In this document: one piece after another, positions 35,241-43,438 of the stretch
How the letters are laid out: every line of letters begins with the position of its first letter
Position numbering within the stretch: position 1 is the first letter of the stretch
Source: Pedobacter mucosus
Lineage (GTDB): Bacteria > Bacteroidota > Bacteroidia > Sphingobacteriales > Sphingobacteriaceae
Assembly (NCBI RefSeq): GCF_022200785.1
Contig: NZ_CP087585.1
Span: forward strand, 3,410,001 to 3,474,000
Length of the DNA stretch: 64,000 nt
Reading direction: 5' to 3'
Position numbers and translations under genes: made by a program
Notes under the pieces: generated by a model
What the model saw: only the letters and a program-made list of their open reading frames with translations
Database searches by the model: none
Told to the model about the DNA's origin: nothing

Positions 35241-36983
35241 CTATTTTATAAATTGAATATAGCTAAAATTATAACCGCCTGTATCACTTAGCACTTTAAT
35301 TACCTGCCTGCCAACTCTTAATGAGACATTTTTTATATCAACCGTTTTAAATATTTTTTCTCCACCTGTATTTGGAAGAACCAAGCTTTTTATTGCATTT
35401 CCATTAATCGTTAGTCGAAGTTTGGCATCAGCTGTATTTGAAGCTACATTCAGTTTAAGGGTGTAATTTCCTGCCTTCAAAACGTTGACCGTGTATTGCA
35501 ACCACTCCCCTTTTTCTATGCTATTTACATAATACTTATTGTATTGAAGTGAATCTTTCGCGATATCTACGCCGTCGTTTCTGTAAATTCTACCTTTATT
35601 CCCCGCGGTTCTTTTTCCTGTTGCAACCCAATAATCAGCCGTATCATTATCAAAATAGGCTTTTCCATTTTTCCCTAAATCATAATCTACAGCATAAATA
35701 ATACTTTTATCTTTTATAATATTTGCCTTAAAAGATTTTGTTATATCACTAAACGGCTGACGAATCATTGCATCAATTACATCTTTATGGATGATTGTAT
35801 TTTCCAGTTTAGTGTAAATTGCCAACTCCATTAAGCCACTGTAAACATTACTTTCTTTTGGCTTATTGCCCCCATTATTTAAGTATTTTACTACAGCATC
35901 ATAATTAGGATTGGATTTAATTTCCATTGGATTATTGGCGCCGATTTTTTTTAATGGCCACCAAGACCAGCCAATGTTATTTTTTTCAAATAAATTAATC
36001 GCATCAGTAAACCAAACATTAGAGTTTTCGCCAGTTTCACCGAGCCAAACTGGAGCATTTTGCTCTTCTCTAGCCTTTATAATATGTGCAATTGAAGCTT
36101 GATCATTAAAATTCCAATACTTGTGAAAACTCAAAACAATATTTTTATCCCACAAAGGAAAAATACCGTTGTAGTTATTTCCCCATCCGTTTCCCTCAAT
36201 AATAATAATATGTTTGTTATCTACCTCACGAATAGCTTTGGTTATATCAACCATTAATTTCTTTAACGGCTCATTTAATTTCTCTTTAGTTCCGTTTTTA
36301 TCATCCGCTGGATTTTGAAATCCATAATTTGGTTCATTTAAAATATCGTAAGCACCAATAAAAGGTTCATCTTTATAACGTTCTGCAAGCTTTTTCCATA
36401 GGGCAATTGTTTTTTCCTGGTTTGCCTTGCTATCCCATAAATTGGGTTTAGATGGATCCCGATCTGCAATATTTAAATCGCTGCCTTGCCCGCCAGGTGC
36501 TGCATGCAAATCCAAAATTAAATACATTCGGTTTGCCTTACACCATGCAAGCAGGCTATCTGTAAGTGCAAAACCTTTTTCTAACCAAGTATTTTTACCA
36601 GCAATAGGCTCTTTATCAATCGCTAATGTGTACAAATTATAATGCATTGGTAATCGAATAGAATTAAAACCCCAGCGTTTCATCGAATCAACATCAACTT
36701 TTCTGGTATGATTGGCAAGCCAGGCATCATAAAATTCTTGGGTCTGTTTAGCACCCATTAATTCCTCAATACGCTCTTTAATTCTATATTGCTGCGCTTC
36801 TTTGTTGATTTTTAGCATATAACCTTCTTGCAACATCCATCCGCCTAAACCTATTCCTCGCAACAAAATATTTTCGCCTTTTTCATTAACGATTTTTGTG
36901 CCTTCAGCTTTTAAAAAGCCTTGACTATAACTATTTAAAGTAATTGCACATAGTAAAAACAAGTAAAAAATTGATTTGATCAT
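35241..36983 (-). CDS. GH5-family glycanase with a C-terminal carbohydrate-binding module
   Basis: A 580-residue secreted enzyme (signal MIKSIFYLFLLCAITLNSYS). The GH5 TIM barrel covers about 25-365: LLRGIGLGGWMLQEGY, SIRLPMHYNLY, the acid/base Glu217 in DILNEPNYG and the nucleophile Glu316 in WLGETGENS. A CBM6/35-like beta-sandwich (about 430-580, ending YNFSYIQFIK) follows. Sequence style and neighbours (GH30, SusC/SusD) suggest action on a beta-glucan, but the exact linkage cannot be told. It lies 29 bp after GH30 on the same strand. Confidence 0.85.
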   Translation of the reverse strand: MIKSIFYLFLLCAITLNSYSQGFLKAEGTKIVNEKGENILLRGIGLGGWMLQEGYMLKINKEAQQYRIKERIEELMGAKQTQEFYDAWLANHTRKVDVDSMKRWGFNSIRLPMHYNLYTLAIDKEPIAGKNTWLEKGFALTDSLLAWCKANRMYLILDLHAAPGGQGSDLNIADRDPSKPNLWDSKANQEKTIALWKKLAERYKDEPFIGAYDILNEPNYGFQNPADDKNGTKEKLNEPLKKLMVDITKAIREVDNKHIIIIEGNGWGNNYNGIFPLWDKNIVLSFHKYWNFNDQASIAHIIKAREEQNAPVWLGETGENSNVWFTDAINLFEKNNIGWSWWPLKKIGANNPMEIKSNPNYDAVVKYLNNGGNKPKESNVYSGLMELAIYTKLENTIIHKDVIDAMIRQPFSDITKSFKANIIKDKSIIYAVDYDLGKNGKAYFDNDTADYWVATGKRTAGNKGRIYRNDGVDIAKDSLQYNKYYVNSIEKGEWLQYTVNVLKAGNYTLKLNVASNTADAKLRLTINGNAIKSLVLPNTGGEKIFKTVDIKNVSLRVGRQVIKVLSDTGGYNFSYIQFIK

Positions 36984-37012
36984 GAAGTTAAGTTTGATAA
37001 TTGAATTTACTA

Positions 37013-38422
37013 TTATTGCCAGATATAGGTTGCAACAGCGCCTTTATCTAACGTTGCAACGAGAATTTTGCCTTTGAAATTTATATTAAAGGTTGATGCT
37101 GTCTTCCCACTGTTTGCAACAATCAAAACTTTTTTACCATCAGGAGTTTTAAAAGCAACATTGGCTAAATCGGCTAAATCGTTAGAGGTAATCCTAACTG
37201 AACCTGGCCGAACAAATTTAGAAGCATGCGCAATAGCGTAATAAGCTACATTTTTGCTAAAATTATCTTTGTCAATTGTAATGGCACCTTGGCACATCGA
37301 GCATCCACCTCTATCAGTATAGGGTTTATTTTCAGGATCGGCAGCTAAATTCCATTCCAAAACATTCTTGCTCCAGTTTCTTGTTGCTCCAATAATTAAC
37401 CTTTTAACAGGATTAATTATATTTATTTCGTCAGCGTTTGGGCGCTCGACTACCATTTGTTCAGAAAAATAAATATTCTTATCCGGATGCGCATTATGCA
37501 CATCACTTAATGCCTCGATTTTCCCACCATAAAGGTGAAAAGCAGAACCATCAATATATTTATTTGCTGCCGGATCATCCAAAATTGAAATGGGATAATC
37601 TGGCCGATCGGCATTATGATCGTAAAGAATAATTTTTGTTTTGATACCAGCTTTCTCAAATGCTGGACCTAGATTATTTTTAATAAATGTAGCCTGATCC
37701 GGCGCAACCATTAATAAACTAGGATTATTACCAGGATGAAGCGGTTCATTTTGTATGGTAATTGCATCGATAGCGATACCAACTTTTTTCATTTCTTCAA
37801 TATAGCGAACAAAATAGATGGCATATGACTGGTAAAATTCTGGTTTTAACATTCCGCCACGAGCGTCGAAAGTTGTTTTCATCCATAATGGAGGTGACCA
37901 TGGCGAACCAAGAATTTTAATCTTCGGGTTTATCGCAAGGATTTCCTTCATAACAGGAATAATATCTATTTTATCCGGCCCTAAATCAAATTTTGACTGT
38001 TTGATATCCGTTTGTCCCTCTGGAAGATCATTGTAAGAGAATACTTTTTCATTTAAATCTGATGCACCAATACTTAATCTAATGTAGCTCACTCCAATAT
38101 TATCAGCATCAACTGCGAAAAGTTCTTTTAGCAATTTGGCCCTTGCCGTTGCAGACATTTTGATTAAGTGTTGAGCACTTCCACCAGTTAATGCATAACC
38201 AAACCCATCTATACTTTGGTAGGTTTCTTTATCATTTACAACGATGGTTGGATTATTATTTTTGCCAGTTGTGAACTTTAGCTGCGCTGCTTGTTTTGCA
38301 AATAATGCGGATCTATCGGCTTTTGTTAACCAAACTTCACTTTGTGTTTGCGCTATAACTACACTGCAAAAAGAGATTACTAAGCAGGTTAGGGAAAACT
38401 TAAAAAGTATTTTTTTTATCAT
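37013..38422 (-). CDS. GH30-family beta-glucanase/glucosylceramidase-like enzyme
   Basis: Starting at the ATG at 38422, which begins a good signal peptide (MIKKILFKFSLTCLVISFCS), the protein has 469 residues. A longer in-frame start would run into the terminator hairpin. GH30 marks are QSIDGFGYALTGGSAQ, YIRLSIGASDL, GSPWSPPLWMKT, the acid/base Glu226 in TIQNEPLHPG, and the nucleophile Glu321 in YFSEQM. The C-terminal beta-sandwich ends ATYIWQ. Bacteroidota relatives in SusC/D loci include endo-beta-1,6-glucanases. It is the first gene after the SusCD terminator. Confidence 0.88.
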   Translation of the reverse strand: MIKKILFKFSLTCLVISFCSVVIAQTQSEVWLTKADRSALFAKQAAQLKFTTGKNNNPTIVVNDKETYQSIDGFGYALTGGSAQHLIKMSATARAKLLKELFAVDADNIGVSYIRLSIGASDLNEKVFSYNDLPEGQTDIKQSKFDLGPDKIDIIPVMKEILAINPKIKILGSPWSPPLWMKTTFDARGGMLKPEFYQSYAIYFVRYIEEMKKVGIAIDAITIQNEPLHPGNNPSLLMVAPDQATFIKNNLGPAFEKAGIKTKIILYDHNADRPDYPISILDDPAANKYIDGSAFHLYGGKIEALSDVHNAHPDKNIYFSEQMVVERPNADEINIINPVKRLIIGATRNWSKNVLEWNLAADPENKPYTDRGGCSMCQGAITIDKDNFSKNVAYYAIAHASKFVRPGSVRITSNDLADLANVAFKTPDGKKVLIVANSGKTASTFNINFKGKILVATLDKGAVATYIWQ

Positions 38423-38432
38423 AAATTTATTT

Positions 38433-38468
38433 AAAAAAACAGGAAGAAAGCATTGCTTCCCTCCTGTT
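38433..38468 (-). terminator. intrinsic terminator after SusD
   Basis: On the minus strand AACAGGAGGGAAGC and GCTTTCTTCCTGTT form a stem with one mismatch or wobble around a short AAT loop, followed by TTTTTTAAA. It lies between SusD and GH30. It may lower expression of the downstream enzymes relative to the transport pair. Confidence 0.75.
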
Positions 38469-38495
38469 AACAATTATTAAATTAAGCAAAAATTA

Positions 38496-40025
38496 TTATT
38501 TAGTACCGCCGTACTCTTTGTTTTGTTCAATTTTAGTATTAGATAATTCACCTTGTGGAATAGGAAAAATTTCATTTCTACCAGCTTTAAACCCTTTATA
38601 AGCTAACACGGTTGATGCTTTGCCCCAACGTACTAGATCTAAAAAGCGATGTCCTTCGCCTGCAAGTTCCAATCTTCTTTCTTTCATAATGTTATCCATA
38701 GTAACAGGAACAGGATTTAAACCTACCCGAGCCCTAACAGCATTAAATAAAAGATAAGCACGAGAACCCGGGCCTACTGCAGCATTACTGTTCAGCAGCG
38801 CCTCTGCCTCTAACAAATAAGTATCAGCTAAACGAATCTCATAAGAATCTTGAGGGAAATTAAGCTCTGTTTGCCCTGTAGGCGCTTTATCAGCAACTCT
38901 TCCAATTGTTTTTTCTAAAAAGTACCCAGTGTTTTGATAACCTTTTTCGTAGGTAGCAATTCCGTTTTTTTCCAAGCTATCTAAATTGGCAACAGTAGGT
39001 TTATTTCGAGGATCAAAATGGATAAAATCAAAAAATTCTTTTGTAAACAACAAGAAACTATAACCCGAATAATAATCTGGTGCTCCCGGACCTGGTTTGT
39101 AACCGCGTGGACCTACAATGATATTTAATAAGTTACCTTCAGATGCACCTGCATCGCCCCAGCCGCCATTTGAAGCATTAGAATGTACAATTTCAAGTAT
39201 AGATTCTGAATTAAATTTGTTTGCAACTTTGAATAAATCACTATAATTGGTTAAAAGTTTATAACCATAAACAGGATTAATTTGCCCTGGAGATGTACCA
39301 TTAACAAGCGCAAATTGTTCTGCCGCCTGAGCATTTTTTCCTTGCTGCAAATATACTTTTCCTAGCACCGCTTGTGCAGCACCTTTTGTTAAGCGACCGC
39401 CTTCAGTCCTCGCCACTACAGTATTTGGTAAACCAGGTATTGCTTCAACTAAATCTTTTTCGATTAATGCATAAACATCCGCTGGAGCTACCTGAAGTAC
39501 ATTATAAATTTCTTTTGGATCAACAGCTGAAGTTAATAACGGGATGTTCTTGAAAAAACGTACCAAATCAAAATAAAAGATAGCCCTTAACGCCTTTGCC
39601 TCCCCAGTATACCTGGCTTTCACAGTAGCATCCATGGTAATGCCATCAATTTTAGACAATAATACATTTGCCCTAAAAATGCCTGCATAACCTTTATTCC
39701 AGAGATAACTTTGCGGTCCGGTTGTAGAATTGAGCGTAAAATTATTTACCACCTGTAAATCATTAATATCCGAAGGTCCACCGCCGCCCGTAAATTGATC
39801 ATCAGAAGCCACATCCATTATGGCAACTTTATCATACAAACCACCACTTTGAAACCCAAACCTGTCGTAAATTGATATTACAGCAGCATTTGCTTCGGCA
39901 GGTGTTTTATAATAATTATCTAAGAGAACACGTTCTTGCGGACTGATGTCTAAATATTTTCTGCATCCGGCCATTAATTGCAACCCAGCTAGGATTACAA
40001 TTGCGTATGTTATTTTTCTTTTCAT
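38496..40025 (-). CDS. SusD/RagB-family glycan-binding lipoprotein
   Basis: A 509-residue surface lipoprotein (lipobox LMAGC). The SusD N-terminal TPR scaffold shows YLDISPQERVLLDNYYKTPA, LWNKGYAGIFRANVLLSKI and AKALRAIFYFDLVRFFKNIP. The C-terminal family block is RRLELAGEGHRFLDLVRWG and NEIFPIPQGEL. It caps the SusC barrel and binds the oligosaccharide. It starts 10 bp after susC and is followed by a terminator. Confidence 0.95.
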   Translation of the reverse strand: MKRKITYAIVILAGLQLMAGCRKYLDISPQERVLLDNYYKTPAEANAAVISIYDRFGFQSGGLYDKVAIMDVASDDQFTGGGGPSDINDLQVVNNFTLNSTTGPQSYLWNKGYAGIFRANVLLSKIDGITMDATVKARYTGEAKALRAIFYFDLVRFFKNIPLLTSAVDPKEIYNVLQVAPADVYALIEKDLVEAIPGLPNTVVARTEGGRLTKGAAQAVLGKVYLQQGKNAQAAEQFALVNGTSPGQINPVYGYKLLTNYSDLFKVANKFNSESILEIVHSNASNGGWGDAGASEGNLLNIIVGPRGYKPGPGAPDYYSGYSFLLFTKEFFDFIHFDPRNKPTVANLDSLEKNGIATYEKGYQNTGYFLEKTIGRVADKAPTGQTELNFPQDSYEIRLADTYLLEAEALLNSNAAVGPGSRAYLLFNAVRARVGLNPVPVTMDNIMKERRLELAGEGHRFLDLVRWGKASTVLAYKGFKAGRNEIFPIPQGELSNTKIEQNKEYGGTK

Positions 40026-40035
40026 TATAATTTAT

Positions 40036-43000
40036 TTAAAAATTAGCATTAATACCAAATATGAACGAGCGTGCCTGAGGATATAAGCCACGATCTACAC
40101 TGAAAGCGTTACCACTATTATTTGAACCTAGTTCAGGATCGTAACCACTGTATTTTGTAATGGTGAATAAATTTTCGGATAACACATAAACCCTAAATTT
40201 TTGTAAGCCAACTTTGCTAGATATTAATTTTGGTAAAGTGTAGCCGATTTGGAAAGTTCTTAGTCTAAAATAATCTCCTTTTTCTAAATACAAAGACGAA
40301 AATTTAGTTAAGTTTTTATTAGGATCTGCATCTGTAATACGTGGCTGAGTGGTAGATGGGTTGGTTGGTGTCCAACGATCCAATCTTGTGGTTAAATAGT
40401 TTGCATTAGGAATATCTAAACGTCTTAATCCTTGAAAGATCATGTTTCCGGCTACTCCGCTACCAAATGCAACGATATCCCAATTTTTATATGATAAGTT
40501 TAAAGTTAAACCGTAAGTAAATTTTGGTAAACCATTTCCAATGAAATCCCTATCATTAACATCTATGGTTTCATCGTTATTTAAGTTGGCAAATTTAACA
40601 TCACCAGGTTTAGCCAAAGGCTGAAGAATAGTTCCCGCTGGACCGCGATAAGCATTAATTTCAGCTTGAGTTTGAAAAATACCTTCATTTACATAACCAT
40701 AAAACTCATTATATGAATGGCCAATTTGGGTACGCGTAATGTTCCCTAAGGTTTGAAAAGTAGCCTGACTATCATCAATAAAGTTTACGCCTGGACTCAA
40801 TTTATCAATGGTATTTTTAAGAAATGAGCCATTACCGCTTATGCCAAAGTTTATTTGCCCAATTTGTTTGCGATATGATAACTCAAATTCAAAACCGGAG
40901 TTAGACATGTCAGCGATATTTGCAGCCGGAGAACCGCTACCAATATAACCAGGTACTGGAGGATTTTGAAGAATACCTATTGTCTTTTTCTTGTACCAAT
41001 CTGCTGTTACCGTAAAATTCTGAAATAGTGTTGCATCAATCCCGATGTTAGTTTGTCTGGTTTCCTCCCATTTTAAATCTGGATTTGCAGATGCCGCAGG
41101 GCTATATCCTATATTTACAACGTTCTCATTACCGAATGTATAGTTTCTACCACTGCCCACTAAAGGCACATAAGCAAAATCGCCAATGCCGTCATTACCC
41201 GTTACGCCATAGCTACCACGAATTTTTAAGAAATTAATTACCTTATTTTGTGGGAAGAAATCTTCTTTTGTTGGTACCCAACCAATTTGTCCTGAAGGAA
41301 AATAGCCATATTTATTATTGGCTCCAAATCGAGACGAACCATCTCTTCTGATTAACGCTGAAAATAAATACTTTTCCTTATAATCGTATGTTGCTCTAGA
41401 AAATAAAGAGAAAACTTTATGATCAGTACCCTCACTTCCATCAGATGTTCTGTTTGCCGCAACCGGTTTAAAACGCATTGATGCAGAGTAAAAATCAGTT
41501 GCCGGAACATCGTAAAAAGTGGTACTCACACTGCGGCTAAAACCATCACTATAAGAACCTTGTCCGACTAATAAGCTCAAATTATGGTTACCTAATGCTT
41601 TTGTATATGACAACGTATTTTCTAAATTATAAGTAATTACATAATTTATATTTCTAGAAAACTGTGTTCTTGTATTCGAAGTAGACGAGTTTAAATAATA
41701 AATTGGATTAAATCCATCGCCACCATAAAACGCAAGTTTCGAACCTAAAGTGGAGCGAAAACGCAACCCTTTAATAGGCTCAGCTTCTACAAACGCATTA
41801 CCAACTATATTATGATCCCAAACATAATTCCCAATTCGTCTTTGTATATCCCCTAAAGGATTGGTAATTTCTTGTGCAACCCTTGTTGATATGCCATAAG
41901 GATTACCGTTCGAATCTCTAAAAACAGGCTGAGTGCTGTATGGTGCTCCAGCTGCTACGTTTCTATCTGTTATAATTGCGGGCGTAATTGGATCTAAATT
42001 TATGGCAGAGCTCAGTGGACCACCAAATTCACTATTTGTATTACCAACCTGTTGCGTAATGGAATGGCTATAACCTAAATTTTCTCCAATTGTTAACCAT
42101 TTATATAATTTGTGCTGAGCGTTAATCCGAATATTTGCCCTGTTAAATTTTGAAACCTCAGTAGCAACAATTCCATCAATTTTAAAGTACCCAAATGATA
42201 AATAAAAAGTAGATTTTTCATTACCGCCACTTAAAGATAATTCATGATTTTGACGAGCTGCGTGATCATTAAATACATAAGATTGCCAATCAGTTCCTTC
42301 ACCTAAAGCAGCTGGGTTAGCGAAAGGTAAAGTAAATGTATTGGTTGGAGTTTGAACAAAATCATTGGTATATGCTTCGTTTCTTAAAGTTGCATATTCC
42401 GTTGAATTTAAAAGATTTAACTTTTTAGCTGCTTTCGCTTCCCCATAATAACCATTGTAATTTAAGTTTAGGTTACCAATTTTTCCCTTTTTGGTAGTCA
42501 CAATAATTACCCCTGACGCAGCACGAGCTCCATAAATAGCAGCAGAAGCGGCATCTTTTAAAACTTCGATAGACTCAATATCTGATTGATTTAAATATCC
42601 GATACCACCATTATCTACAACAACACCATCAATCACCCACAATGGATCATTTTTGCCTCCAAATGACGTAAAACCTCTCAAGCGAACGGTAGAAGCAGAA
42701 CCCGGCTGACCAGATTGAGCCGCAATTGTTAAACCTGAAGTTCTACCTTGTAAAGCCTGTTCTAGGCGGGTTGTTGTAGGTTGATTTTCCAAATCGGCTG
42801 CCTTTACGCTTGATATTGCACCAGTTACAACGCTTTTCTTTTGCGTACCATAACCAACTACAACTACCTCACTTAAATCTTTCGAATCTGTTATCAGATC
42901 TACATTTACCCTTGCAGATGTAATGGTTACAGTTTTAGTAACCATACCAATAAGACTAATGGTTAATTTTCCTCCGATAGTCGCTTGAATTGAAAAATTC

Positions 43001-43182
43001 CCTGAAGGATCTGTTGATGCTGCTCTTGAAGTACCATCAAGTTTAATAGTAACACCAGGGAGCGGATTGCCATCTTTCTGGTCTGTTACTTTTCCTGTAA
43101 CGGTAATATCCTGTGCTAAAAGTGCTAAAGGAAATGCCATGATACAGTAAATGAAGAATACGAATGTAAATCTTCTTCTCAT
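40036..43182 (-). CDS. SusC/RagA-family TonB-linked outer-membrane transporter
   Basis: A 1048-residue transporter with signal peptide. A carboxypeptidase-regulatory-like domain (about 25-105, VTGKVTDQKDGNPLPGVTIK) leads to the SusC hallmark (VVVGYGTQKKSVVTGAISSV), then the plug (LWVIDGVVVDNGG, IESIEVLKDAASAAIYGARA) and the barrel ending in FIFGINANF. It imports oligosaccharides with SusD using TonB energy. A candidate -7 element lies 67 nt upstream and the AACCAAAT leader motif 21 nt upstream. The propeller regulator gene precedes it on the same strand. Confidence 0.97.
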   Translation of the reverse strand: MRRRFTFVFFIYCIMAFPLALLAQDITVTGKVTDQKDGNPLPGVTIKLDGTSRAASTDPSGNFSIQATIGGKLTISLIGMVTKTVTITSARVNVDLITDSKDLSEVVVVGYGTQKKSVVTGAISSVKAADLENQPTTTRLEQALQGRTSGLTIAAQSGQPGSASTVRLRGFTSFGGKNDPLWVIDGVVVDNGGIGYLNQSDIESIEVLKDAASAAIYGARAASGVIIVTTKKGKIGNLNLNYNGYYGEAKAAKKLNLLNSTEYATLRNEAYTNDFVQTPTNTFTLPFANPAALGEGTDWQSYVFNDHAARQNHELSLSGGNEKSTFYLSFGYFKIDGIVATEVSKFNRANIRINAQHKLYKWLTIGENLGYSHSITQQVGNTNSEFGGPLSSAINLDPITPAIITDRNVAAGAPYSTQPVFRDSNGNPYGISTRVAQEITNPLGDIQRRIGNYVWDHNIVGNAFVEAEPIKGLRFRSTLGSKLAFYGGDGFNPIYYLNSSTSNTRTQFSRNINYVITYNLENTLSYTKALGNHNLSLLVGQGSYSDGFSRSVSTTFYDVPATDFYSASMRFKPVAANRTSDGSEGTDHKVFSLFSRATYDYKEKYLFSALIRRDGSSRFGANNKYGYFPSGQIGWVPTKEDFFPQNKVINFLKIRGSYGVTGNDGIGDFAYVPLVGSGRNYTFGNENVVNIGYSPAASANPDLKWEETRQTNIGIDATLFQNFTVTADWYKKKTIGILQNPPVPGYIGSGSPAANIADMSNSGFEFELSYRKQIGQINFGISGNGSFLKNTIDKLSPGVNFIDDSQATFQTLGNITRTQIGHSYNEFYGYVNEGIFQTQAEINAYRGPAGTILQPLAKPGDVKFANLNNDETIDVNDRDFIGNGLPKFTYGLTLNLSYKNWDIVAFGSGVAGNMIFQGLRRLDIPNANYLTTRLDRWTPTNPSTTQPRITDADPNKNLTKFSSLYLEKGDYFRLRTFQIGYTLPKLISSKVGLQKFRVYVLSENLFTITKYSGYDPELGSNNSGNAFSVDRGLYPQARSFIFGINANF

Positions 43183-43248
43183 AGAAATAATTTTAAAGTT
43201 AAAATTTGGTTAGTTACAGACGTGGTATAGTTGAACCACTTCTAAAGT

Positions 43249-43256
43249 CAAATCTA
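43249..43256 (-). promoter_or_regulatory. candidate -7 element (TAGATTTG) of the SusC/SusD operon
   Basis: Exact TAnnTTTG match on the minus strand in the 256-bp gap before susC, giving a 5' leader of about 60 nt that contains the AACCAAAT motif at 43204-43211. Confidence 0.4.
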
Positions 43257-43438
43257 TAAACGGAAAGAAAATTTATAGAATTTCGAGATACTACACAAAC
43301 CATACATAACCCCTTTATTTGAAAAGAATCGCATTTATTTACACCTACTTAAGCCCTACACTACTAGATTTAGCATACTGATTATTAGCTAGTTAAGTTT
43401 ACCATATCTGAAATATAACTTTTGCAATGAAACTTAAG

